Source of the DNA: Candidatus Cloacimonadota bacterium
GTDB taxonomy: Bacteria > Cloacimonadota > Cloacimonadia > JGIOTU-2
Direction: 5' to 3'
Length of the DNA stretch: 8,691 bases
NCBI GenBank assembly: GCA_014382685.1
Contig: JACNJG010000146.1
Coordinates: 1 to 8,691 of the forward strand
Both the position numbers and the translations under genes were made by a program. The notes under the pieces were generated by a model. The model worked only from the letters and a program-made list of their open reading frames with translations. It searched no databases and was not told where the DNA came from. Shown piece by piece: positions 1 to 5,596 of this stretch (its first letter is position 1; each line of letters starts with the position of its first letter).

Positions 1-60
1 CATTCCACAGCCACATAAAAATCCAATTTAATTTTGTTTAATTATTTATATAATTGGGTT
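1..60. other. AT-rich intergenic sequence with no recognisable feature
   Basis: This is a very AT-rich stretch with no open reading frame, RNA gene or convincing promoter that I can see. Its last bases run into the left end of the palindromic element that starts near 61. The weak inverted similarity of the element may extend back to about position 51. Confidence 0.5.
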
Positions 61-299
61 CACTATAAAAAGTCTAAATAATTAAATAATGCATATTTTT
101 TATGTAAAATGTGGTGTAAAAATGAAAAAAATAGTTGTCATTCTGATCCGCCAGCTGGCGGAGAAGAATCTCTAATTAGCGACAGTAAAATAAGTTAAGA
201 GATTCTTCAACCTGATAAATCAGGTTTCGAGAATGACAAATTTTGGTTTTTTCATTTTCACATGTCCCTTTTTATCTTAATATCTTAGTTTTTATAGTG
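61..299. repeat. MITE-like imperfect palindromic element with nested hairpins
   Basis: The outer ends are an exact 11-base inverted repeat: CACTATAAAAA at 61-71 and TTTTTATAGTG at 289-299. Inside, TTGTCATTCT (135-144) pairs with AGAATGACAA (230-239), and GAAGAATCTC (163-172) pairs with GAGATTCTTC (199-208). Each interval between these stems holds its own hairpin: the perfect palindrome CCGCCAGCTGGCGG (148-161), and AACCTGA-TAAA-TCAGGTT (209-226). The A-rich flank around 118-130 also matches the T-rich flank around 243-258 in inverted orientation. The core would fold as a four-way, cloverleaf-like structure. There is no coding sequence inside and no clear target-site duplication. The 'GTCATTCTG...GAAGAATCTC' motif resembles dispersed palindromic repeats of many environmental genomes, so a non-autonomous mobile or REP-like element is the likely identity. 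Confidence 0.65.
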
Positions 300-554
300 G
301 ACTCATAATTCCTTTCCCTAATATCAATTTTTAATTAATTGTTTGAGTTATTTCATATCCATTTTATTTTCTATCTTTTTCCTTCTTTTCGTATTTTTCG
401 CCTGCCCTGTAAGGAGGAACGACTGTATCAGGGTGTATTTCGCGGTAAATTCTTCTCTTATCTCTCTTCACTTTTCGCTCTTCTCTCCACGCTCCTCGCT
501 CTTCATATTTCTTCCTTTCTTGACATTAAATTTATCCCAAAATAAGTGGGCTCA
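300..554 (+). promoter_or_regulatory. Untranslated leader of the rho-like gene, with a C/T-rich rut-like tract
   Basis: No credible gene is present here. Short reading frames at 339-545 translate to low-complexity hydrophobic sequence and end just before the downstream gene. The notable part is 451-521: of about 71 bases only three are G, 27 are C and most of the rest are T, with many TC and CC dinucleotides. C-rich, G-poor, unstructured RNA is what Rho factors load on. In E. coli, rho itself is attenuated by Rho in its leader, so an autoregulatory role is a reasonable inference. A purine-rich AAGGAGG at 411-417 looks like a ribosome binding site, but no frame starting after it reaches the rho-like gene, because TAA at 543-545 intervenes. 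I found no convincing -35/-10 pair. Confidence 0.45.
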
Positions 555-1640
555 ATGACAACAAAAACCTTTCACGGATTATTAAATATTCCTCATAATC
601 ATAAGCCCATTTTGTGGGAATGCCCTTTTGATAAGAACAGGGCATATTACGATTTCCCCTATCGACTCATTTCTCAATACAAGCTGGTAAACGGAGCTCG
701 CATCATCTGCGAAGTAAGAGGACGAAGAATCGAAAAGATCATAAAGATCTGCGACATGGAACCGGATGAGTTCCGTAACCGCACTCGCTTTGCAGAACTG
801 CTGCCCGTAAATCCCGATGAGAAATTCGATTTAGGAGCTTCCGAGTATGATTCCCTGCGTATAATCGACCTGATGATACCGATCGGCAAAGGCACACGCG
901 GCTTGATCGTTTCCCCGCCAAGAGCAGGCAAAACAATCCTACTCGAACAAATGGCAAATACACTAATTCATATCGACCCGAAAACGCGTGCCATCGTGCT
1001 TCTAATAGACGAGCGTCCCGAGGAAGTTACTTCTTTCAAACAAAATACTAATGTGCAGGTCTTTCACAGTTCCTTTGATCAGGGACTGAATTCCCATGTA
1101 CTGCTTTCCAATTTCCTGATCGATCACATCAAAGTGGAACTGGAATGCGGACACGACACGGTCATTTTGCTGGACAGCTTGACGCGAATGGGACGGGCAT
1201 ACAACAGCAGTGAGAGGAATCCGCAAAGCAGAACGATGTCCGGCGGATTGGGCTCGTCAGCACTTGAGTTACCCCGCAAATTATTCGGGCTGGCGCGAAA
1301 TATTCAGGATGGCGGCTCGTGCACGATCCTGGCTACTATTCTAACAGACACCGGCTCGCGTATGGACGAGATGATCTTTCAGGAATTCAAAGGCACAGGC
1401 AATTGTGAGATCATCCTCGACAGAGAAATCGCTGATCAGCGTGTGTATCCTGCGATCAATATTCTGGAAAGCGGAACGAGGAAGGAAGAATTGCTTATTC
1501 CTGAAGAGCAGCTTATGAAGATAAGTCTTTTGCGGAAAGAACTTTTACGTTATGATAAAATAGATGCAATCATAAAACTGAAAGAATTGATAGATAAGAC
1601 TAAGAATAACGAAGAATTATTGAAGAATATCGGGAACTAA
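555..1640 (+). CDS. rho: Divergent, N-terminally short Rho-type transcription termination factor
   Basis: This is a RecA-fold, ring-forming RNA-dependent ATPase of the Rho family. Seen in the protein (361 aa from ATG 555): Walker A SPPRAGKT (about 120-127), the catalytic-Glu motif LLIDERPEEV (about 149-158), Walker B VILLDSLTR (about 203-211), a Q-loop SGGLGSSAL (about 229-237), the R-loop EFKGTGN (about 277-283), and SGTRKEELL (about 306-314), which carries the inter-subunit arginine finger. The ATPase core therefore looks functional. The N-terminus is unusual. The helical Rho_N domain (about 47 residues in E. coli) is absent, and the cold-shock RNA-binding domain lacks the GFGFLR motif, having KPILWE at about that place. 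Typical Rho is about 420 aa. A GTG at 546 would add three residues. ATG 555 is preferred, although neither start has a good ribosome binding site. TAA at 543-545 blocks any longer N-terminus. A divergent second Rho paralog is more likely than the housekeeping copy, but this cannot be settled from one window. Confidence 0.88.
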   Translation: MTTKTFHGLLNIPHNHKPILWECPFDKNRAYYDFPYRLISQYKLVNGARIICEVRGRRIEKIIKICDMEPDEFRNRTRFAELLPVNPDEKFDLGASEYDSLRIIDLMIPIGKGTRGLIVSPPRAGKTILLEQMANTLIHIDPKTRAIVLLIDERPEEVTSFKQNTNVQVFHSSFDQGLNSHVLLSNFLIDHIKVELECGHDTVILLDSLTRMGRAYNSSERNPQSRTMSGGLGSSALELPRKLFGLARNIQDGGSCTILATILTDTGSRMDEMIFQEFKGTGNCEIILDREIADQRVYPAINILESGTRKEELLIPEEQLMKISLLRKELLRYDKIDAIIKLKELIDKTKNNEELLKNIGN

Positions 1641-1733
1641 TAATTGTATCCAGATCCGCCAAAGGGTGAAACGGTTCACACAGATTAATCGCACTTTTTT
1701 ATATATTTACACACCCCACAGCTAAAGCTGTTT

Positions 1734-1759
1734 CCCCTCTTTATAGAGGGGATTTTTTT
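1734..1759 (+). terminator. Intrinsic terminator downstream of the rho-like gene
   Basis: A 7-bp stem, CCCCTCT / AGAGGGG (1734-1740 and 1745-1751), encloses a TTAT loop and is followed by A and seven T (1753-1759). This is a textbook Rho-independent terminator for the + strand. A small hairpin, ACAGCT-AA-AGCTGT (about 1719-1732), lies directly before it. The combination of 'ACACACCCC', hairpin and 'GAGGGGATT' resembles a dispersed intergenic repeat, so the terminator may itself be a repeat copy. The - strand has no comparable U-run after the stem, so it would not serve the convergent permease gene well. Confidence 0.75.
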
Positions 1760-1798
1760 GATTGTTTCAATAATGATCGATTGCTATTTTACAAATTT

Positions 1799-1815
1799 TG
1801 ATATTCAAAATATCA
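1799..1815 (-). terminator. Weak hairpin just downstream of the permease gene
   Basis: TGATATT-CAA-AATATCA forms a perfect 7-bp but entirely A/T-dominated stem with a 3-base loop, 15 bases past the permease stop codon. On the - strand it is followed by AAATTTG rather than a U-run, so it is at best a weak terminator or a 3' mRNA-end hairpin. Confidence 0.3.
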
Positions 1816-1830
1816 GATAGTATAAATTTT

Positions 1831-3087
1831 CTACTTCTCTTGTTTCCTTCTAATCTCTTTAAAATTCAAAATGATATTGAGGAGAACTCCCACGATTGCA
1901 GCAAGTCCCAAGCCCTCAAGCTCGAAATTTCCAATAGTAAATTTTGCTCCACCTAATCCCAGTACAAGCATCGCAGCACATGTCATAAGTATTTTCGGAT
2001 CAGTAAGATCTACTTTATTGTCAACCATGTTTTTGATACCAATCGACGAAATCATACCGAAAAGCAATATCGATATTCCGCCGATGACCGGCACTGGAAT
2101 TGTAGAGATTATTGCAGTAAATTTTGGCACCAATGAAAGCACAATGGCGCATACTGCAGCAATTCTCATGATGATCGGATTATAATTTCCTGTCAGGGCA
2201 ACTGCGCCTGTATTTTCGCTGTATGTTGTATTTGCCGGTCCCCCTATCATCGCAGAAAGTGATGTGGCAAGTCCGTCACCCATTAATGTTCGATGAATTC
2301 CCGGGTCTTTGAAAAAATCCTTGCCCACAACATTGCCGATAGCAAGAATATCACCGAAATGCTCGACAATAGTTACGATCGCGATAGGTGCAATTATGGA
2401 TATTGACCGCGTTGAAAAAACCGGAAGCGAGAATTTAGGCAAACCGATCCAGGCAGCTTCATTAACTGTGGTGAAATCTACTATTCCCATGAAAATCGAC
2501 AAAAGATATCCTGCGACAAGTGCAAACAGAACAGGAAGCATGGACAAGAATTTCTGCCCCACTTTTGCGAAGAAGATTTTTACGAAAACTGCCACGGCAA
2601 ATGTACACAAAGCGATGAACCAGCAGCCATTCACACCGATCATCTCAACTACTGCAGCTGAATTCGTTCCATTTGCATTACTGATCGCGACAGGTGCGAG
2701 TATCAAACCGATGAGGATGATCATCGGACCTGTGACAAAAGGCGGGAGTATCTTATGTAGGGTTTGTACACGTACAAATCGAAAGATCACCGCGACAACA
2801 ATATAAAGCAAACCTGCGATGACAACACCGCCCAGGGCTTCGGGTAATGAGCCGCCCTTTGCCATGGATACTGCAATGATACCGGGAATGAACGCAAAAG
2901 ATGAGCCCAGGAAAACAGGCACTTTGAACTTCGTGATCACATGGAATAAAAGTGTGCCGATACCTGCAGTGAAGAGTGTTACACCCACATCCAGCCCGGT
3001 GAGCAGCGGCACAAGAACAGTCGCACCGAACATCACGAACATCTGCTGAAAACCAATAATGAAATTTTTGCCGTTTAAGTCTTTCAC
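1831..3087 (-). CDS. uraA: Nucleobase:cation symporter-2 (NCS2) permease, uracil permease type
   Basis: An integral inner-membrane transporter that imports a nucleobase, probably uracil, with protons. The 418-aa protein is close to E. coli UraA in length (429) and is hydrophobic throughout, consistent with the family's 14 membrane segments. Matching signatures are QQMFVMFGATVLVPLL near the N-terminus (about 14-29), LGSSFAF (60-66), VEHFGD (241-246) and PANTTYSENTGAVA (284-297). Glu242 and Glu291 correspond to the substrate-binding UraA Glu241 and Glu290. UraA His245 is Asp246 here. The retained Glu pair favours a pyrimidine-type NCS2 over a xanthine carrier, but substrate calls in this family are uncertain. 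The start is GTG at 3087, preceded five bases upstream by AGGAG. It is probably transcribed separately, because a 252-bp repeat-rich spacer divides it from the upstream operon. I see no purine riboswitch or pyrimidine attenuator in that spacer. Confidence 0.9.
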   Translation of the reverse strand: MKDLNGKNFIIGFQQMFVMFGATVLVPLLTGLDVGVTLFTAGIGTLLFHVITKFKVPVFLGSSFAFIPGIIAVSMAKGGSLPEALGGVVIAGLLYIVVAVIFRFVRVQTLHKILPPFVTGPMIILIGLILAPVAISNANGTNSAAVVEMIGVNGCWFIALCTFAVAVFVKIFFAKVGQKFLSMLPVLFALVAGYLLSIFMGIVDFTTVNEAAWIGLPKFSLPVFSTRSISIIAPIAIVTIVEHFGDILAIGNVVGKDFFKDPGIHRTLMGDGLATSLSAMIGGPANTTYSENTGAVALTGNYNPIIMRIAAVCAIVLSLVPKFTAIISTIPVPVIGGISILLFGMISSIGIKNMVDNKVDLTDPKILMTCAAMLVLGLGGAKFTIGNFELEGLGLAAIVGVLLNIILNFKEIRRKQEK

Positions 3088-3092
3088 ATTAA

Positions 3093-3097
3093 CTCCT
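3093..3097 (-). promoter_or_regulatory. Ribosome binding site fixing the permease GTG start
   Basis: AGGAG (read on the - strand) lies five bases upstream of GTG 3087. The overlapping ATG at 3087-3089 is in another frame, so the GTG is the start that fits the UraA-like N-terminus. Confidence 0.6.
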
Positions 3098-3339
3098 AAT
3101 TTTTTCTCACATCAATCTGATGAAAATTATTAATGAACCCCAGAAAATATACACACTCATTGCCTATCTTAAGAGATCGGTTTACGCTATGTTCTACCTC
3201 GACATGCTCAGAGTGACAAAGCTTTTTTTATTTTTTAATTTCCTTTCCACTACGGCACATCGAAAGTAAACCGAGTCACGGCGTATTGAAACGAAATCTG
3301 ACCTGTCTGGGTGTAGTGAAACGAAGTCTGATATATTTC
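3098..3339. repeat. Repeat-rich spacer between the permease and the operon end
   Basis: No gene is visible. The spacer holds several repeat fragments. TCGGTTTAC (3177-3185) is an exact inverted match to GTAAACCGA (3266-3274). A 21-base unit ending in GAAACGAA[A/G]TCTGA occurs at 3281-3301 and 3311-3331 with 18 of 21 identical, exactly 30 bases apart. CTCGACATGCTCAGAGTGAC (around 3198-3217) resembles the 'CTTCGACAAGCTCAG' dispersed repeats of many environmental genomes. A small hairpin, CATCA-ATC-TGATG (3110-3122), lies upstream of the permease ribosome binding site. No clear terminator for the operon and no clear permease promoter could be identified. Confidence 0.5.
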
Positions 3340-3684
3340 CTATTTTATTGGCTCAAACACCCACCCCCAAACGTCTTCGCCGGCAATTTGTCTGAATAAT
3401 TTCCAATTTGCCTTCATTCTCATACCATTCTTAACTTCCGGAATTGTGATCCTACCCATTGCTTTTATGCCGTTGTCGAACTGGCACACACCGATAGTCA
3501 GGTATCTGTCGTTGATCCCCCATGGCAACTGAAAGATCTGGGAAAAAGTCAGCAATGTGCATTCATTTGTGAAGGGTAGGACTGTAAATTCTCTGCTTCC
3601 GCATTTAAGGCATACAACACGCTCAGGATAGGTAACTCTGCCGCATTTTTTACATTTATATGCTTTATCATTTTTTCTTTTCAT
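3340..3684 (-). CDS. DUF35 (Zn-ribbon / acyl-CoA-associated OB-fold) protein
   Basis: A small soluble scaffold or substrate-channel protein that in known cases binds a thiolase-superfamily partner and the CoA part of its substrate. The 114-aa sequence starts with a rubredoxin-like zinc ribbon, CKKCG at 11-15 and CLKCG at 25-29, with four Cys (11, 14, 25, 28) able to bind zinc. An OB-fold region follows (about 36-114) with the family's pattern of GxCQFDNGIKAMGRI and a WxFEP end. It is slightly shorter than usual DUF35 proteins (about 130 aa). Its ATG overlaps the thiolase stop codon as TAATG, and a GGGGG-rich ribosome binding site lies just upstream, so the two are translationally coupled and almost certainly work as a complex. 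This mirrors archaeal thiolase-DUF35-HMG-CoA synthase operons and the actinobacterial Ltp2-DUF35 pair. Family assignment is firm; the reaction is not known. Confidence 0.88.
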   Translation of the reverse strand: MKRKNDKAYKCKKCGRVTYPERVVCLKCGSREFTVLPFTNECTLLTFSQIFQLPWGINDRYLTIGVCQFDNGIKAMGRITIPEVKNGMRMKANWKLFRQIAGEDVWGWVFEPIK

Positions 3685-4868
3685 TATTTCCCCCTTCTTA
3701 GCACGAGAGCAACGACATTGTTTCCGAATCCACCGAAATTCACTGTTAATGCTGTTCTGGCATTCTTAACCTGTCTTTCGCCTGCTTCACCACGCAATTG
3801 CCATGTAACTTCTACTGCTTGAGCAACACCTGTAGCGCCCACAGGATGACCTCTCGATTTTAATCCACCAGAAGGATTGATCGGCAGACTGCCTGTGATC
3901 TTGTTTTCTCCGGACTCGATAGCTTTTTTATATCCACCTTTTTTATACAGACCAGCATGCTCTGCTTCAGCGATTTCCAATATGGTAAATGCGTCGTGTA
4001 GTTCAGCAAAATCAATATCCTTTGAAGTTATGCCTGCTCTTTTGTATGCCTGCTCACATGCAAGAGTAACAGCTTTCAGATCAGTCGGATCGTCCCTTTC
4101 TGCCAAAGTGAGTGTATCTGTCGCTTGTCCAAATCCTGCAACGCATATCACTGGTTTATTGAATTCCTTAACTCGATCCTCGGGACAAAGAATAATTGCA
4201 GCTCCTCCATCACTCACTGGACAGGAATCAAATAAATGCAGGGGCTCTGCAAGAGGTGAATTATTTATAGCTGCATCTGGTGAATCAAGAATACCTTTCA
4301 TCGCAATATCCATTTGCACATGAGCATAGGGATTCATGAGTGCATTCTTGTGATTTTTTATTGCGACTTCTGCCAGGTGCCGACGTGTATATCCATATTT
4401 TTCCATATACAGATTCGCGAACATTCCAGCCATACCGGGTAAAGTGATTCCATAAATATATTCCGCATCAGGATGAGTCAAAGTAGCCACAAAATCTGTA
4501 GCTCTCCAACCGCTGACATCCCTCATCTTTTCCCCACCGACTACGAGGACAAAATCATAATAGCCGGAAGCCACAGCCATAACACCGTTTTTGATAGCAG
4601 AGCCGCCAGAAGCAGGTCCATTTTCAATGGTGTCAGCAGCAGCAGGGATAAGCCCAATATTATCAACCAGACCGCTGGCAATAGCTGTTCTGTGGTTCAA
4701 TATACCACCGCCCATATTTGCAACATATACCAACTCGATCAGCTTAGGATCGATACCAGCATCATCAATTGCATGGAGTGAAGCGGAAGACAGAATATCC
4801 ATCAGAGTATCATCTTCTAACCTTCCGAAATCGGTCATTCCAACGCCTATTATTGCTACATTTCTCAT
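3684..4868 (-). CDS. Thiolase-superfamily protein (SCP-x/Ltp2-like) lacking the nucleophilic Cys
   Basis: A thiolase-fold enzyme, normally acting on acyl-CoA thioesters. The 394-aa sequence starts with MRNVAIIGVGMTDFG, typical of SCP-x-type thiolases, and has DSCPVSDGGAAIIL (about 214-227), HDAF (291-294) and NPSGGLKSRGHPVGATG (about 331-347). The family normally has N-A-C-A-S-G-G at the active site. Here the residues are N-G-P-A-S-G-G, so Pro85 (codon CCT, 4614-4616) replaces the acyl-accepting Cys. The histidines of HDAF and GHP are kept, but the C-terminal motif is NFGGFG rather than a Cys-containing one. The reading frame is intact and otherwise well conserved, so this looks like a repurposed enzyme such as an aldolase or a decarboxylating condensing enzyme, not a pseudogene. 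ATG 4868 is chosen because it overlaps the previous stop as ATGA and has AAAGGAG 10 bases upstream. GTG 4877 would leave one base of spacing. Substrate unknown. Confidence 0.88.
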   Translation of the reverse strand: MRNVAIIGVGMTDFGRLEDDTLMDILSSASLHAIDDAGIDPKLIELVYVANMGGGILNHRTAIASGLVDNIGLIPAAADTIENGPASGGSAIKNGVMAVASGYYDFVLVVGGEKMRDVSGWRATDFVATLTHPDAEYIYGITLPGMAGMFANLYMEKYGYTRRHLAEVAIKNHKNALMNPYAHVQMDIAMKGILDSPDAAINNSPLAEPLHLFDSCPVSDGGAAIILCPEDRVKEFNKPVICVAGFGQATDTLTLAERDDPTDLKAVTLACEQAYKRAGITSKDIDFAELHDAFTILEIAEAEHAGLYKKGGYKKAIESGENKITGSLPINPSGGLKSRGHPVGATGVAQAVEVTWQLRGEAGERQVKNARTALTVNFGGFGNNVVALVLRRGK

Positions 4869-5560
4869 TTTGACCACGCTCCTTTCGCACCGCAGATCTG
4901 AGTGACAATTGATTCTTCATCAGCAATAATGATCTCGCCCTTTGCCTTTTCAAGCAGGTCTTCGGGACATGGTCGCGATCCTGCAACAAGCCGAGATTTG
5001 CACTTGAAATACAAATCTCTTGTTAACTTAAAAGAATCCGCTCCGCCAAGTTCGTGCTGCACACCCTGCTGTTTGATCAGATCATATTCGATCATCCATC
5101 TTCTGAATCCAATCGGAGATTCCGCAGTGATCCACACTTCGTCCTGGTTCAGAAATTCAATATGATGTTCCATTTTTGCAGCATAAAGATGAGCACCAAT
5201 GCGTAAGCCACGCTCAATTGCCAAGGTATGCAAACTGATGCCGATCTTATCTGTTAGCATCCGTCCATTAACCACACCCACAAGAATATTATCGATCTGC
5301 CCGAGAAGCACATAGCAATTTCTGTAGCGATATTTATTCCATGCAAGGAGCTCGGCATACACACGTGAGCCAACCACATCATAGAAATCCCGCTCGATCT
5401 TTATAGTTGGTTTGACTGCCTTCATGATCGTCGGCACATCTCTACGTGTTGCAGCACGGACAACCATCTGTCCGCCTGTTGCCAGAGTAATGACTTTTGC
5501 GGGATATTCCGGCATATCAAACTCCGCAGGTCGTAACATTTGTTCTAATTCCATATCCAT
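4865..5560 (-). CDS. GNAT-like (N-acyltransferase fold) protein of unknown substrate
   Basis: I do not recognise a named family. The 231-aa protein is soluble, with no signal peptide or membrane segment. A central region resembles the GNAT fold: VRAATRRDVPTIMKAV (about 34-49) looks like a GNAT first strand and helix, VLLGQIDNILVGVVNGRM (about 84-101) the beta hairpin, and LHTLAIERGLRIGAHLYAAK (110-129) the acetyl-CoA-binding motif A. The canonical Q/R-x-x-G-x-G/A signature is imperfect. The last 40 or so residues extend beyond a usual GNAT core. The gene lies 36 bases after the molybdenum-subunit gene and overlaps the thiolase start by four bases (ATGA). Its start at 5560 has GGAGGA six bases upstream. 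Its position inside a CoA-handling operon fits a protein that binds acyl-CoA, and it could be an acyltransferase or a non-catalytic partner. Fold assignment is moderate and function unknown. Confidence 0.6.
   Translation of the reverse strand: MDMELEQMLRPAEFDMPEYPAKVITLATGGQMVVRAATRRDVPTIMKAVKPTIKIERDFYDVVGSRVYAELLAWNKYRYRNCYVLLGQIDNILVGVVNGRMLTDKIGISLHTLAIERGLRIGAHLYAAKMEHHIEFLNQDEVWITAESPIGFRRWMIEYDLIKQQGVQHELGGADSFKLTRDLYFKCKSRLVAGSRPCPEDLLEKAKGEIIIADEESIVTQICGAKGAWSK
4879..4885 (-). promoter_or_regulatory. Ribosome binding site deciding the thiolase start
   Basis: AAAGGAG (- strand) lies 10 bases before ATG 4868 but only one base before the alternative GTG 4877. With the ATGA stop/start overlap, this favours ATG 4868. 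Confidence 0.55.
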
Positions 5561-5596
5561 ACTATATCCTCCGTGATAATTATTTTGATGAATACT

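Noticed and set aside
411..545. An upstream, non-ATG start after AAGGAGG giving Rho a longer N-terminus
   Set aside because: The in-frame TAA at 543-545 separates it from the rho-like frame, and the translation is hydrophobic, unlike a Rho_N helical domain.
339..558. Two overlapping short + strand reading frames before the rho-like gene
   Set aside because: Both are low-complexity Phe/Leu/Ser-rich translations of the C/T-rich leader with no ribosome binding site at their starts. One ends at the TAA immediately before the rho-like gene.
2309..2806. Long + strand reading frame antisense to the permease
   Set aside because: It is a shadow of the well-conserved UraA-like gene on the other strand and has no recognisable protein features.
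3088..3180. Purine riboswitch or pyrimidine attenuator upstream of the permease
   Set aside because: I could not find a three-way junction with conserved loops, a PyrR-type anti-antiterminator or a terminator stem with U-run. Only a 5-bp hairpin is visible.
3281..3331. Two 21-base direct repeats with a 30-base period as a CRISPR remnant or operator pair
   Set aside because: Only two imperfect units are present and they resemble dispersed GAAACGAAGTCTGA-type repeats. There is no leader and no regulator gene nearby.
3877..4323. 148-codon + strand reading frame antisense to the thiolase gene
   Set aside because: The - strand frame has clear family motifs across this whole stretch. The antisense product has none.
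4614..4616. Thiolase gene as a decayed pseudogene because of the lost Cys
   Set aside because: The frame is full length, the remaining motifs are intact, and the gene is tightly coupled to its DUF35 partner, which argues for a selected, altered enzyme.
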